A stretch of 64,000 nucleotides of DNA from Ceratopteris richardii (GCA_020310875.1 CM035413.1:165911806-165975805); one strand, 5' to 3'. Counted from the stretch's first letter, positions 33,780 to 46,379 are shown. Translations and numbers: made by a program. Notes: a model not told the origin generated them from the sequence alone.

Positions 33780-35680
33780 TAATTGAGCCATCAATGCAGT
33801 TCTTGTTGTTCTTGAATTTGATCATGAAGGCTTTCCAGCTTTGGCAATGTGAAATTACTCCATAGGAAGGGCTGTAAATGATATGTAAAGGAGCCTTGAT
33901 CTAGGTTTACAACATCTCAGGTTAATTACATGATAGTTGTGTACATCAGTTTTGTTGAAGTATTGTAACTCACTTTGGAGCTATAGGAAGACCCTTACGT
34001 TCAAACTAGGTTGCAAAAGTGGGTTGCTTCTCTATGATTTTCTCGACTTCAACATTGTATTCTTCAAGAAGCATGAAGTAGGTGTAATACTATAATTCTC
34101 AATAAAATCTCGCATCGAGGTGCCAATTTTTGAAAATATTTGGATTTAAGATTTGATCTTCTAATAAAAGCAAGCCTTCTTGTTGCATGTTGAACCTTGT
34201 CAAATGATTTTTGCCTCTCTTTGATTTGCTTGATATGTGTGGCCCATTGTAGCTCGAACACCTCTTGTACTTCATAAGCAACATGACCACCAATAGCCGG
34301 TTGTGGCTCATATTCTTCTTCATAAATTGGATCCATTTGTATTTGAACCATTTCTTCCTCTTTTGGTAAGTAGGGGGTGAGGCGGGTCTTTTGCCACTAG
34401 CCATTTTTAGTGTCATTTTGTATTGCTATAGTTGTGTGGAAATTTTCATTTGTCTTCTCAATTCTTCTAACTATTGCTGGGTCTCTTTGGGGATGTTGAT
34501 GGAAATGCTTGTAGTCAATGTGACTATGGTTTCTTGAGGGCAAGTGGAATCTTTCAATGTTGTTAGCTCCTCAATCAGCTTATCGTGTTCAGCCAATAGG
34601 TTTGTGTAGTCATCAAGAATAATTTCAATCAAGTCTGGTAGGACTACTTGAAAGCGCGATGGACTCATAAGTGCTATGCCAATCATCTCCACAACTACTT
34701 CTAAATTCTCTTCATTTTTCCTTTGTAATCTTGTGTTCTTTTTTTGTGCAATAACAAGGTGAATTCTTAAGAATCCCCATATTGAAACTTAATTTGGGGT
34801 TTCTCTCCATTTGGGAACACAAGTGTCTTGAAGCTATTGTGTAGATTCTTTATCCTATTTTTTCTAACTATGCTTGAAGCAAAATATGAGCATCTTTGAG
34901 TGTCATGTATCTCGGGTTGAGTGATGCATTATCGACCATGAGAACATTAACTTGAATTTGCAATAATGCACGTTAAGCCTGTAGATTCTCATTGAGATTG
35001 TCGAGAGTAGCATATTCTTTTGTAACTTGATGCATGAAAATTGGAGGGTGCATAGGTGGTGGAGGAGGGGTAGTTGTAGGTGGAACTAATGATTGTGAAG
35101 GTGTTATGGGTGAGGAGGTGGTAACAATTGGCAGTATGGTTTGGCATGGAGGTGTTTCAAAATTCAAAAGATAGTCTTATGATTGCTTGTTGGTGGTGAG
35201 TGGTGGAGAAGTATCGTGGCAAATGCGGTAGTATTGATTGGCAGGATAGGAGGTGGTGTATGGCTCCAAAGAACAGAGCATTGTGAAATATTATGGTGTA
35301 GTGAGACTTGAATGTTAGTTCCAACCACACATTTGTTGATGTAGGTAGTGTGTGTCATATCGAGCTTGCGATCGGTTTATTAGAAGGAAAAGGGCATCAA
35401 TGATCCCAACTGCTTAAGTAAGTAAATGCATCATTTTGATAAAAGCTTTAATCAAACATGCTATTGGTAAGATCTTGTTGCAGAAGAGAATGACTTCATT
35501 CAACATTAAAATTTTTTTTTCTTGGATCTCTTGCATTTTGTTACACAATCATCGCAAAGCTTCACTATAAGTTGGGTTCTCAGTTGGTCCATCTTCTTCA
35601 TCTTGTGCTTCCTCCTCGTGCTCCTACCCTCAATCTTTTCTCTCCTAAGCACTCTAGATCCAATATCCTAGATGATAGTT
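33780..35680 (-). pseudogene. Gypsy downstream ORF relic (post-integrase)
   Basis: Minus-strand blocks include a proline-rich stretch near 35120-35040 (TTTPPPPPMHPP). A charged segment SPSRFQVVLPDLIEIILDDY lies near 34655-34595 and YEEEYEPQP near 34325-34300. It follows an integrase relic at 35690-36208 and matches 953-1640. It is broken by frameshifts. Function is unknown; a coiled-coil-like, acidic character is all I can see. Confidence 0.6.
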
Positions 35681-35689
35681 TATGATCTT

Positions 35690-36208
35690 ACCAATGATGC
35701 ATTTGTCCTACTTTCAATGTGGGTATCAAGAAGTGGTTTGTAGGCCACTTGATATGCCTAAAGAGCATGATGTAAATATTTTCCCACTCAGAGCATTTAT
35801 TATTCACTAGCTTAGTAAGCACACTGCACAAGATTTTGTTCGTACTCTTAGCTTGTTCCTTAGCTTATGGATGATAAGATGCTGATTTCTTGTGAATCAC
35901 CATGAAATCTTCCAACAAATATTCAATTATTTCATTCAAGAAAGGAATTCCCCTATCACTGAATAAGTTCATACCGCATGAAAACATTCTTAAATAAGAA
36001 TCTAATTGTGGTTCATACATCATTCTTGTGTGTAGCTCTCAGATCTACCCACTTAATTAGGTAGTCTATGGCAACTATGATGTACTCAACCTGAGGCATA
36101 GGGATTAATGGATCCCACAAAGTCTATGCACCATTTGGAGAATGAATATCCTCCCATCATGGGTCTCAATGGAATCTTTATTGGTACATTTAAAAAGCCT
36201 AAGTGCAT
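35690..36208 (-). pseudogene. Gypsy integrase core relic
   Basis: The minus-strand translation in shifting frames gives fragments resembling WVDLRATHKNDV and RFLFKNVFMRYEL. This is the stretch after the first catalytic Asp of gypsy integrases, and a similar block lies at 44770-44690. Several stops are present. It is cut off at about 36208 by the candidate LTR of copia D. Confidence 0.65.
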
Positions 36209-37218
36209 TGTTAAAGCATAAGGACTACACACATTACTTATCCTCTCACATGAAGTCATACATGTGAACCTATGCTAGTCAATCTCATTGCATTTATCTT
36301 GGATAAAAGTAAATGTAGAAAAGGAGAAGGAATCTCATGAAGATAGGAAGCTAAAAACATGACTCATGTGGTAGAAAGAATCAATTTAAGTCATCCCTAA
36401 AGTGCAGGATCACTTTTAGGTGAGGGAAAATTCAAATTCAAATGCAAGCCATGTGTATAAATACACATACTTTTAGTCATGGGATAAGAGAGTCAATTTG
36501 AGAGGATTTGAGCTCAATGATCATACATTGAGATCACATTACCCATGTGTAGTCCACTACGCTTACCTTGTATCATATGTTCAATAGCATTTACATTTTG
36601 ATACATATCATTGAGTACATCTCTCTCTACAGTCTAGTGCAATAACTTCATCTTTATAGTGAACTTGTGGAATCACTTTCCTATACTCACTCATTTGCTA
36701 TATTTTAACTTGACATAGTTAGAGTAGATTGCCTAGTTTCCTCATATAATTTTTCATTAATTTTGGTTCAATATATTTCTAGTTATGATGCTAAGAAGCT
36801 GACAGTGTTTGCATACCTTCTAGATCATGAAAAGTTTGGATGACCCACCTATTGTTAGATTCACTTCTCCCTATATGGTGTAGCTAAATTCATGAAATAA
36901 CTTGATTTAGTTAGCTATACAACTCAATCAGATGTGTGCAAAAGCTCTATGGTCAATTCATACTAGATTGTGAGCTCTGAGCATAATACTGAGACATTCT
37001 ATGCCCAAAATAGAAGGTTCTTCTCATTTCTTGCAAATACAAGTTATCTGTTTTGATGCAAACATTTGAGAGTGATGTTTCAAAGGACTTGATGGTTCTA
37101 AATGCATCATTCTGAAGCTAAGGAAGTCTATTAAGCATCCCTGAAATTAGATTGGCAATTGTAGAGCAAGATTTTCCAGCACCAAGCCATCTCTGGACAT
37201 TACCTCAACATCTCCTCA
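36209..37218 (+). repeat. Candidate 5' LTR of copia D (boundaries uncertain)
   Basis: The primer site TGGTATTAGAGC at 37222-37233 implies an LTR ending just before it, possibly at ...CTCCTCA (37218). A TGTTAAAGC start at 36209, where the gypsy integrase homology ends, would give about 1 kb. A TATA-like GTATAAATACAC lies near 36454. No second LTR is available to confirm. Confidence 0.35.
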
Positions 37219-37242
37219 TAGTGGTATTAGAGCAACTAGTCA

Positions 37243-38600
37243 ACATGGGAGATGGATTTCCTTCACCCATAGGCAAATTGGATCAAGGCAACTACCCAGC
37301 TTGGTCACTTAGAATGAAAGCTTATCTTCAACGAAGAAACCTCTATGGTTACATATCTAGAAATGAGATGATGCCTATCTTGTATCCACACCCCGCGATA
37401 GACGGTATCTGGAATCCGCCCACAAACACGATAGATGGTATTTGGATGCAACGGCGACGACACACACTGAACAAGCGTAGTCGTTGAACGGAGTACACCC
37501 ACGATGAGATGCTTGAATGGCGGTATTGACGACGACGGTGATGTGCAGTGCTGGTGATGACGGCAACGGAGTGCTAGTCAAGAAAAAAATTCACTCTCTT
37601 TTTTTTGGAATTCTACTGCAGCCCTCTCTTCAAGACGCCATCCCTGCTGAAGGCATCCTGATCGCGCTCAGCAAACCTTGATTGGTACAAGGGTCCAACA
37701 CTGTTGGAGGCTGTTGAGCCTAAGAGGTCCTCTGACAAGCCCCTTCGCCTGCCATTGCAGGACGTCGTCTCCCAATTCCAACAGGAATTTGTTAGGAGAA
37801 AATCGTAATTACAGAGTTGCAGGCTTCTCCGCGGCGCTCAGAAGTAAAGGCCAACCAACACAAGAAGAACAAGAGAGGTTAAACACATGGTGTTCAAATG
37901 ATGCTCTAGCAAGGTCATATATTCTAAACTCAGTCTTATATTTTTTAGTTTCACACATCAGGAGTTGCAAAACTTCAAAAGAGACTTGGAGTGCTCTTGA
38001 AGCATTTTTTTCATCAAGTACCAAGGCAAGGGAGAATCAATTATGGATGGAATGCACCACACTCAAGAAGATGCCCAAGAAAAGTGTGACTTATTTTGCC
38101 ACCAAGATGGACATAGCGGACCAAATTGGAAGCATTGGAGAAATCATTGATGAAGAGAAAATTGTAAGGCAAGTGATCAATTGAATAAAATTAGAAAACA
38201 AATTCGGAAGCCTTCATCATAGCCATGGACCTCTAGTACACAAACATGCAAGTTCCTGATTTCAACACCCTCATGGGACAACTATTCACACATGAGGCAA
38301 AGCTTATGAAGGTGGAGATAACTCAAAAGGTAATGAATCCTCTGCTCTCTATACAAATAAGAACAAGAACAAAGATAAAGAAGGTAAAGGTAAAAAGTCT
38401 GATGATGAAGGTAGCACCTCTCAAGCAAGCTTTGCAAGTAGAAGTAGAGGCTCAAGAGGAAGAGGTAGAGGAGGAAGAGAAGGCACAGGGAGAGCTCAAA
38501 GCTCATCTACATGTGTCATATGTGGCCTAACTAATCATATCACTGAGAATTGTTTCAGGAATCCCAGGAACCAAAGAAGAAGAGGTTACAATAGAGGAGG
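37243..38600 (+). pseudogene. Copia D Gag, interrupted
   Basis: The start MGDGFPSPIGKLDQGNYPAW, then SLRMKAYLQRRNLYGYISRN, is typical UBN2 Gag. After about 470 bp of unrelated sequence it resumes with EEQERLNTWCSNDALARSYI at 37865. It continues through TWSALEAFFSSSTKARENQL and a stop near 38184. A knuckle remnant CVICGLTNHITENCFRNP is visible in a shifted frame near 38510-38565, with the C-X2-C-X4-H-X4-C spacing kept. Confidence 0.82.
37376..37845. other. Foreign segment within copia D Gag, CG-rich compared with flanks
   Basis: The Gag reading is interrupted after YISRNEMMP and resumes at QPTQEEQERL. The segment between is visibly richer in CG dinucleotides (GGCGACGACACAC, GACGACGACGG) than its AT-rich surroundings. 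I recognise no ORF, ends or target duplication, so its nature is open. Confidence 0.5.
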
Positions 38601-38779
38601 CTATGGAAGCTCAAGAGGCAGATTCAACAACAATAATGGATACAACAACAACAACTCATACAACAACAATAACTACCAAGGAGGATCCAAAGAAAGGAGA
38701 GACTACAACAATTACCCAAGAGGATTCACTGCTTCTAATGAACATGACCATGAAGAAAGGTAAAGCATATGAACATGTA

Positions 38780-40797
38780 TTCTATATAGACTTAGGTTGC
38801 TCAAATCATGTAGCAGGGGAATGTAGCTCTATTCACAGGCTTGGAGAATCCAAGGAATAGACATGAAGTCCAAACAAGAGATGACACAAGACATCCAGTT
38901 GAGAAGATAGGTAATGTGAAGACTTCAGATGGTAATATGAACCTATTGAGCAAGGTATTATATGTGCCAACTATCACCAAGAACCTCATAAGTGTAGCTC
39001 AAATTGTTGAGAAAGAATTGCAGGTTAGATTCACAATTAATAGAGAATTTTTTGAGGATCCACATCAAGGATTCAAGAGGATAGCAAGAGGAGTAAAATT
39101 AGGTAGATTCTTTACATTTGAACTCCAAGATATTAGAAACATTGCATTGTTCAATTATGATAGTCAAACTCTATCAAAGTTGGAAATTTAGCACAAGAGA
39201 TTAGCTCACAAACAACACATGATCTACAATGTAGTGCTTGTAAATTTGGTAAGTCTCATAGAAACCCCTTCACAAAGAAGGGATACATTCATGGAGATTT
39301 ATTGGAGCTAGTCCATACAAATGTGGGACCAAGCAAGGAGCCATCAATCTTGGATCCAGGTTTTATGTATCATTCATTGATGATTGTAGCAGATGGACAA
39401 TACTATACTTTATGAGGCATAAAGGTGAAGTGTTTTCATGTTTCAAGGAATACCTAGCTCTTGTAGAAAATCAAACAGGTAAAACTTTGAAAAGAGTAAT
39501 GTCAGATGGAGGGGGAGAATATTTCTCCCATGAATTTTGATTCTTATCTCCAAGAGAGAGGAATCAAAAGAGAAATCACAAATAGACATACACTAGAGAA
39601 AAATGGAGTGGCAAAGAGAAGAAATAGAAAAATTGTGGAGGCTGCAAGGTCAATGCTAAATGAGAAGAAGCTACCCAATTACTTGTCGATAGAGGCTATA
39701 TCTACAACCACATACTTGATCAATTGACTCCTATCAAAATCATTGGATGGCATGACACCATATGATGCATGGAATGGAAGAAGACCTAGCCTTGATCACT
39801 GTATAATTTTTGGGTGCATACGATATGCACACATACCTTCAAAAATCAAAGGCAAATTAAATCCAAAGACAGAGAAATGTATCTTTATTGGCTATGAACT
39901 TAATAAAAAAGGTTATAGGCTATAAAATCCAAGCAACAAAGGTTTCATTATAAGTAGAAATGTTGTGTTTGATGAAAACAAATCTTGGTTTTAAAGATGA
40001 TTGCAAGAAAATCAAACTTCCCTATGATGTAAAGGAAGACTTTCCAATATTATCAGAAAAGAATGAGCGTACACTTGAAGCATCAAGAGATTCTGATGAT
40101 GATAAGAAGACTTCAAGAAGGGAAATCAATTCTTGGAACTCCAAAGGTAAAGCCAAAGTGCAAGAGTTGAGAGATGTGGCAGAATCATCCCAAAAAACTA
40201 TAAGAAGGTCTACTAGGGAGAAAAGGAAGCCAGAAAGGTATGGTTATGACACCTCTTTAGTCACTAAACACTCAATATATATAGAACATGACTCAGACTT
40301 TGAAGAACCTTCCACTTATGAAGAAGCCAAGAAGAAGCCATAATGGAGAAGTGCCATGGAAGAAGAGATAGAGGCTTTACAAGAGGATCAAACTTGGGAG
40401 TTGGTACCCAAGAAACCATCTATGAAGGTCATTAGCTCAAGGTGGATATACATGGTAAAGAAGAATTATGATGGCTCAATTAATGTACATAGCCAGGATT
40501 ATAGCCAAAGGGTTTGCATAAATTCAAGGTATTGATTATGAAGAAACATTCTCACCTATTGTAAAAATGCCTACTATCAGAGTACTCATGAGTGTTGCAT
40601 CTTCCAATAATTTGAAGATGTATCAAATGGATGTTAAAAATTCTTTCTTAAATGTTTGGATATCAGAGGAGATATATATGACTCAACCTCCTAGTTTTGA
40701 AGATCAATCATACCTTGAACATGTGTGGGCATTGAGAAAAGCCTTGTATGACTTGAAGCAAGCTCCTAGATCTTGGAATTATAGATTTGTCACTTAG
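38780..40797 (+). pseudogene. Copia D protease, integrase and RT start
   Basis: The protease box reads YIDLGCSNHVAG (DSG altered to DLG). Integrase shows SDGGGEYFSHEF-like sequence near 39505, EKNGVAKRRNRKIVEAARSM at 39595-39655 and DGMTPYDAWNGRRPSLDH at 39745-39795. The post-integrase linker (39960-40340) is acidic and lysine-rich. RT begins EEEIEALQEDQTWELVPKKP near 40350 and reaches YQMDVKNSFLNVW and ALYDLKQAPRSWNYRF at 40797. The YVDD box is not reached. Confidence 0.85.
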
Positions 40798-40835
40798 CTA
40801 TAGGATAAAGTTTTTAATGTAAGCAAAGCAGATCC

Positions 40836-41127
40836 TTTTGGGTGTGTGTAGAAGTAGGAGAGACACACAAGAAGCACACACAAGGAGCACAAATGCAGCA
40901 AGACACGCGGAGAAGACGGATGGCTAGAATAAATCTCTCTATTGATGATGAACTAAACTGAAGTAAGAGCTGAATAATATCCCTAAGAACAAAGTACCAC
41001 CACATATGAATGAATCATGTATGTGGTAACATGGGGAAAAAACCTCTAGCCAACACTAGAGTAAAAAGTGCCCATGTGTAGGGAAAGGTTCACATCAAAG
41101 CTACTCGAGGAACACATAAGTGTAACA
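40836..41127 (-). repeat. Copia B1 3' LTR (about 292 bp)
   Basis: It ends AAGTGTAACA next to a CCCCCTAGAG polypurine complement at 41130-41139. It shares GAGCACAAATGCAGCAAGACAC, GTGGTAACATGGGGAAAAAACC and CTACTCGAGGAACACATAAG with the LTR at 62184-62428. The left end is taken from the GTGTGTGTAGAAGT start shared with 52399. Confidence 0.82.
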
Positions 41128-41169
41128 AAACCCCCTAGAGTGAATGATGTGAACAAATACAGGGAGTGA

Positions 41170-42819
41170 TAGATCAGCCCCCACAAGGTAATCAGCCTAA
41201 AGCTTTGCAAAAAGAATCAAACTTTTCTCGTGGAAGAGCTTTGGTGAATATGTTTGCCACATTATCTTGTGTAGGCACATATACCAAATCAATATCTCGT
41301 GCATGAAGGTGCTCTCTCACATATTGATAATGCACCTCAATATGTTTGGTCCATGCATGAAACACTAGGTTTTATGCAACAACCAATGCACTCTGATTAT
41401 CCATGAGAATATGCGTAGCAACATCAATCTCCATGCAAAGATCCATCAATGGGCATCTCAACCATATACAGTCAACTGTAGCTGTGAAAGCTCCCCTGTA
41501 CTCAGCTTCACATCTCGATGTCCCCACTGTAGGTTGCTTCTTACTCAACCAAGATATGCATGAGTCTCCAAGGAAAACACAATTACCACTAGTGGACATG
41601 TGAGTATCATAACAACTAGCCCCATCACTATCTGTAAAATCATGCAAGCATGGTTGAATATCTCTGCCATAAAAGAGACCTAAGCTCAAAGTTCCTCAGA
41701 GATATCTAAACACACATTTTACCACTTGCCAATGCTTAGTGCGAGGGCTATGCATGAATCGACTCAACTGGGAAACTGCATACTGTATATCCGGGCTTGT
41801 GTTGCATGCATATATAAGACATCCCACATCTTGCTGATAAAGAGAAGTGCCAAATACATCACTGGAATCCTCAATTGAGAATCTAAATCCTGTTTCAACT
41901 AGTGTGAAAATTGGGTTGCAATCCTCAAAGTCAAAAAGCTGAAGTAAATTTTCAGCATACTTTGCTTGATGCATAACAATTCCCCCCTCAACAGATACAA
42001 ACTGGATGCCAAGATAGTAGCTCAAAAGGCCAAGATAAGTGACATCAAAAGTATGCTGCAAATCAGCCATAAGAATGTCAAGTTTTGCATCACATGACCC
42101 AATCAAGATTATGTCATCAAGGTCATCCCCATTTTTGCATACATAGAGTGTGCTTTCAATTGAACTACATGTGAAGCCAATGGCAATCAAGTGCTTATGT
42201 ATTTTGTGATACCATGCACATTGAGCTTGCTTGAGATCATACAAGGCTTTATGCAAGCGACAAATCATATGCTCTTGCCCTTTCATGGAAAATCCATGAG
42301 GCTGCTTCACATAAACCTCTTCTTGCAAATCACCATTCAAGAAAGCTCTTTTTATGTCCAACTATTTTTCTTTCCAACATCGATGGGCAGCCAATGCAAC
42401 CATGGTATGAATGGTAGTCATGCGTGAAGTAGGTGCAAAAGTCTCCTCGTAGTCAATGCCATATTGTTGCGCATATGCTTTGGCAACCAATCTTGCTTTG
42501 TAGCGATCAATGCTACCATCAGACTTTCTCTTAATCTTGTAAACCCACTTTATACCAATGATATTCTTTCCTTTGGCAATTCACATAACTCCCAAGTACC
42601 ATTCCTATGTATGGAATCCATTTTTGATTGGATAGCACTCATCCATTGTGGATCCTCACATGCATCTTCAAAAGAAAGTGGCTCATCATTACATGTTGTT
42701 GCAATAAGAGAATAATCCACAAAATTACTTGATGCATGGTGAGAGCTTGATCTTGTTCTACTAAGTAAAGGTGCACTCAGTTTGTTGTCCTGCAAAGTTT
42801 GTTTCAGCCACTTTAGCAT
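41170..42819 (-). pseudogene. Copia B1 reverse transcriptase and RNase H
   Basis: RT shows QSKMDSIHRNGTWELCELPK near 42640-42580, LDIKRAFLNGDLQEEVYVKQ (42365-42300) and ALYDLKQAQCAWYHKIHKHL near 42240-42190. The catalytic box is damaged: CKNGDDLDDIILIG near 42140-42100 lacks the residues that form YVDD in the sister copy at 63410-63430. RNase H has FTDSDGASCYDTHMSTSGNC and CEAEYRGAF. Not functional. Confidence 0.88.
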
Positions 42820-42899
42820 AGTTTGTGCACCTTGATAGACATGCGTTCATTATGTAATACATCATCAACATGTACATCATGACTGGGATGAATTTCATG

Positions 42900-43690
42900 C
42901 TCATTTTCAGTCGTATTTTGATGCAAATGCTCAGCCCTTTGAGCCTCAGTTGGCTGGTCTACATGGCCATATTCAAGCACACCATTTTGGAACAAAGACA
43001 TGAGTGTATCAAACACATCTTGTGAGCTAACTGTTGGATGTTTTTTACATTCAAGTAGAGAGAAAATTGAATTTTTAGCAAATAACACATCTTGACTCAC
43101 AATAGTAGTGTTCATCAATGGATGGTACAAGTGATATCCATTACTTTCAGCACTATAACCAAAAAATATACATTTCTTTGCCTTGCCATCAAGTTTGTGA
43201 TGTTATTGCAATGGCACAAGAGCATATGCCAAACAACCAAACACGCACATATGACTAACCATATGCTTTTTCCATTCCAACCTTCATAAGGAGTGATGAA
43301 TCTCAATGCTTTTGTAGGACAGTGATTCAACACATAATTTGCACACATGAGTGCTCCTATACAAAACTTATCAGGAAGATGCTTTCCTTTAACCATACAT
43401 CATGCCACTTCAAGTAGAGTTCTATTTTTATGCTCAACAACACCATTTTGTTGAGGTGTATATGGCATCGTACATTGGTGTGAAATACCTCTTTCATGAA
43501 GAAAAGCATTAAACTCATGTGACATGTATTCACCACCACGATCCGTGCCTAGAGTCAAAAGCTTTTGTGAAGAAAAAAATTCAGCCATAGCTAAAGAAAA
43601 TACCTCATTCTTTGCTTTCATAGGATATACCCATGTATGGCGAGTAGCATCATCAATGAAGGTAAATCCTTCTTTTGCAAGTAAAGCAAA
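42900..43690 (-). pseudogene. Copia B1 integrase relic
   Basis: Visible blocks are LGTDRGGEYMSHEFNAFLHE with the second catalytic Asp near 43545, HQCTMPYTPQQNGVVEHKNR (43485-43430), a NYVLNHCPTKALRF-like block near 43350-43300 and the C-terminal YHPLMNTTIVSQDVLFAKN near 43130-43080. A frameshift lies near 43400. The first catalytic Asp region is lost at the truncation near 43690. Confidence 0.85.
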
Positions 43691-43699
43691 CTATTGAAG

Positions 43700-44495
43700 T
43701 TCATGTGACCAAAATGAGCATGCGAAAGCTCCATTTCATCCATGGAAGAAGTATGAGAAACCAAATCATTTGAGGTAGCCCTCTTGTATGTATCCATTGT
43801 TTGGTTGCATAGAGATTACTTTTGGCCTCTTCATCTTTGGATGGTTTCTTAAATTTTGTTTTCCTTGTGGTTGTCTCTTTGTTTTTGTGGGGGTTACTAG
43901 TGCATTTGGCTTCTGAGCCCATACCCTTGTTGATTTTCTTCTTACTATTGCCGAAGAGGTGAGCTATTCTTCTTTTGGTCTCTATGCTTGGTTCTTATGC
44001 TTGCTTCTCCTTGGCTTCTTTTCAAGACTTTTCTCATGAGTGAGAGCCTAGGGTTTTTTGTATGTAAGAGTTCCTTGGGTACCCACATGTGTAATCACCC
44101 TTGTTGAGCCGCAATTAATTCCTTAGGCACCTAAATTTGTATGTTATTGTGGTTAGCCTTCATCGACTACTTCGATACCCAAATTTGGAGTACTCTTTGA
44201 AATAGAGATCTTTGTTGTTCTACTGCTTGTTGCTTTGAATTTCTCTATTGCTTCTTTAGTAACGAGTTTGACTGCAATGGTGTGATTGACTACTCTCCCT
44301 TTCATACCCAGATCTGCTTCATGCGAGAAACTACTTTCTTCTTGAATTCTATTTCTCTATTTGATATAGCAATGGTCTTGTACTGTTTTTTTTCTTGCCC
44401 CTATGGTTGAACTACTATGGCTACATTAGTTTTTGAAAAAGAAGAGAGATCCACTTACCCTTGAGCCTGTTCTTCCATGATTGAGTCCCTCTACA
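43700..44495 (-). pseudogene. Third copy of the Gag-protease gypsy spacer
   Basis: Read on the minus strand, TRKTKFKKPSKDEEAKSNLY near 43850-43800 matches TRATKFKQPLKDEEVKSDLY of gypsy-1. SLFFFKN/DLSS-like sequence near 44440 and the WVPK blocks also match. It has no intact frame. At about 44495-44500 it switches abruptly to integrase of another gypsy element, and on its left it abuts copia B1. Confidence 0.65.
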
Positions 44496-44529
44496 TCATA
44501 GAGCATTTATTATTTATTTCTTTTGTCAA

Positions 44530-45074
44530 TACATTACATAGGATCTTATTTGTGCTTTTGGCTTACCTGTTATCTTGTGGATGATAGGGGCAAGAATTTT
44601 ATGTATCATCAAGAATCCTTAGAGAAGGTTTTCAATGACTTCGTTCAAGAATGCATGCTTCTATCACTTACTAGCTCTATTGGTAACCTGTATCTGGTGA
44701 ACATGTTCTCGAATAAGAACTTAGACATCATTTGAGCATCGTTATTTTTCGTGGCTTTTACTTCTACCCACTTTGTAAGGTAATCTATGGCTACAATAAT
44801 GTATTGGAGTTTCTAACTAGGGTTTTAATAGGACCTACAAAGCCTATAGCCCACTTCAAGAATGCATGTCCTCCCATCATTGGCCTCAAAGCATCTCATC
44901 TTTTTTGATCAAATATTGTGCACATTGGCATGTGTTACATCTCTTCACATAGGTATGTGCATCCATATGAAGAGTGGGCCACCAAAGTCCTAAGATTAGA
45001 ATGGTTTTAATTACTCGTTCAGGCCTAAAGTTTCCACCTGCAACACCACTATGTGTAGTTTCTAAGATTTTCAA
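44530..45074 (-). pseudogene. Gypsy-3 integrase relic
   Basis: The zinc-binding region GVAGGNFRPERVIKTILILG, then WPTLHMDAHTYVKRCNTCQC, at 45040-44925 is the H2C2 module of gypsy integrases. The catalytic core follows in broken frames, with WVEVKATKNND-like sequence near 44770. The core ends prematurely at the junction near 44500. Confidence 0.82.
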
Positions 45075-45529
45075 ATAGTCTGATTTGTGAATGCACAGTC
45101 TTAAGTAACCATCTTTGCCTCTTTGGTATAGGTTGTCTTCTACTAAGGTGTAGTCTTGAGCCTCTTGCTCTATGCTTCATTTTCTTTTTAGACTAGCCTC
45201 GCTTGGTAGTGTTCCCGATCTCATAGATTCTACCAATGAAGAACTCCATTTTGGAATTAATGACCTGTGATAAAGGGTAGCATACTCCATTGGGGGTCTC
45301 TTTTGGCACATTGGAAATTCTTAATCCTCTCATGTATTTGTTTGTCCATACTAGGCCAATACACTCCTAAACATTTTAGATTATGCAACGTTCATTGTTT
45401 AGAATAGTGATTTCCTACCAATACTTTCTATATCTTGTTTGTACATACTTCCTGCCAATATTTGATATTTTTATGATTTGACAACTTCAACTTTGTTCAT
45501 TTTCATTTTCTTATTTGTGGATCCAAAGG

Positions 45530-46306
45530 TTAGGACAAATACCAACTTATTTGCCCATTTAGGAATAAATTGTAAATTGAACAAATAAGCATTAGGCAAT
45601 TATCAGAAACTCCTTGTGGTGACTCTCCTGAAGTGATGTGAGAATGGTGATCTGCCCTGAGGTGGGTCCTTCCTTTCCTAACAACCACTTCAAAGTCGTA
45701 TTCCATTAGTATGAGGAACCATCTTACTAAACATCCTATATTGCAAGGTTTATAGTACAAATATAATAAAGCTTGATGATCAGTGAAAAACTTGAACTTG
45801 TTGGCCAATAGATAGTGTCTAAACTTCTTCACGGCATATACCATGCCTAAGCCTTCTCTTTCAGCTATTTTATAGTTTTGTTCAGTTGTGTTTAGCTGTC
45901 TATTAGCATATGCTATAGGCAAATCTAGATTTCCTTCACTTGTGGGTTATGCTAGCACACATCCTATTGCATAATTTGATGCATCTACATGGAAATGAAA
46001 TGATTTATTCCAATCAAGAGTGGTCAGTATTGGTGTTGTGCACAAATGTCTCTAGCTCATTGAAGAATTTTTGCATTTGTCATTCTACTCAAAATTTGTC
46101 AACAGAGCGTAAAGAGGTTTAGCTATGATTGCATACATGTGGATAAACCTAGGGTAATATACATAATGTCCCATAAAGGCTTGTACCTCCTTAATGTTCC
46201 TTGGTCTTGACAACTCTGCTATGGCTGTTACTTTGTCCTCGTCTGTTGATATTTCGTTCTTAGAAACAATATGACCTAACATCTTACCTTGAGGTACCAT
46301 AAACAC
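45530..46306 (-). pseudogene. Gypsy-3 RNase H and RT connection relic
   Basis: MLGHIVSKNEISTDEDKVTA, IAELSRPRNIKEVQAFMGH and YYPRFIHMYAIIAKPLYALL (46290-46100) are the RT-RNase H connection. AYANRQLNTTEQNYKIAERE, GLGMVYAVKKFRHYLLANKF and KFFTDHQALLYL (45920-45770) are RNase H. Two stops separate the parts. Confidence 0.85.
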
Positions 46307-46379
46307 ACACTTTTCTAGGCTTAGACAAACTTGATATTCTCACACTCGTTGAAGATGTATCAGAGCTCTGGGATGTGGT

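Larger units (their letters stand above)
37219..40830 (+). mobile_element. Copia D: decayed plus-strand copia element, 3' truncated
   Basis: A primer site at 37222, Gag, a CCHC remnant, protease, integrase and the start of RT follow in copia order. The element ends within RT near 40830, where the LTR of copia B1 begins. Coding is broken by frameshifts throughout. The Gag is split by a foreign-looking segment at about 37376-37845. Confidence 0.85.
40836..43690 (-). mobile_element. Copia B1: minus-strand copia element, 5' truncated
   Basis: The 3' LTR (40836-41127) has inserted in the RT of copia D. The internal region reads RNase H (41170-41690), RT (41696-42819) and integrase (42900-43690) on the minus strand. 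It stops within integrase, where gypsy spacer sequence begins. A second member of the family is at 62184-64000. Several stops are present. Confidence 0.88.
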
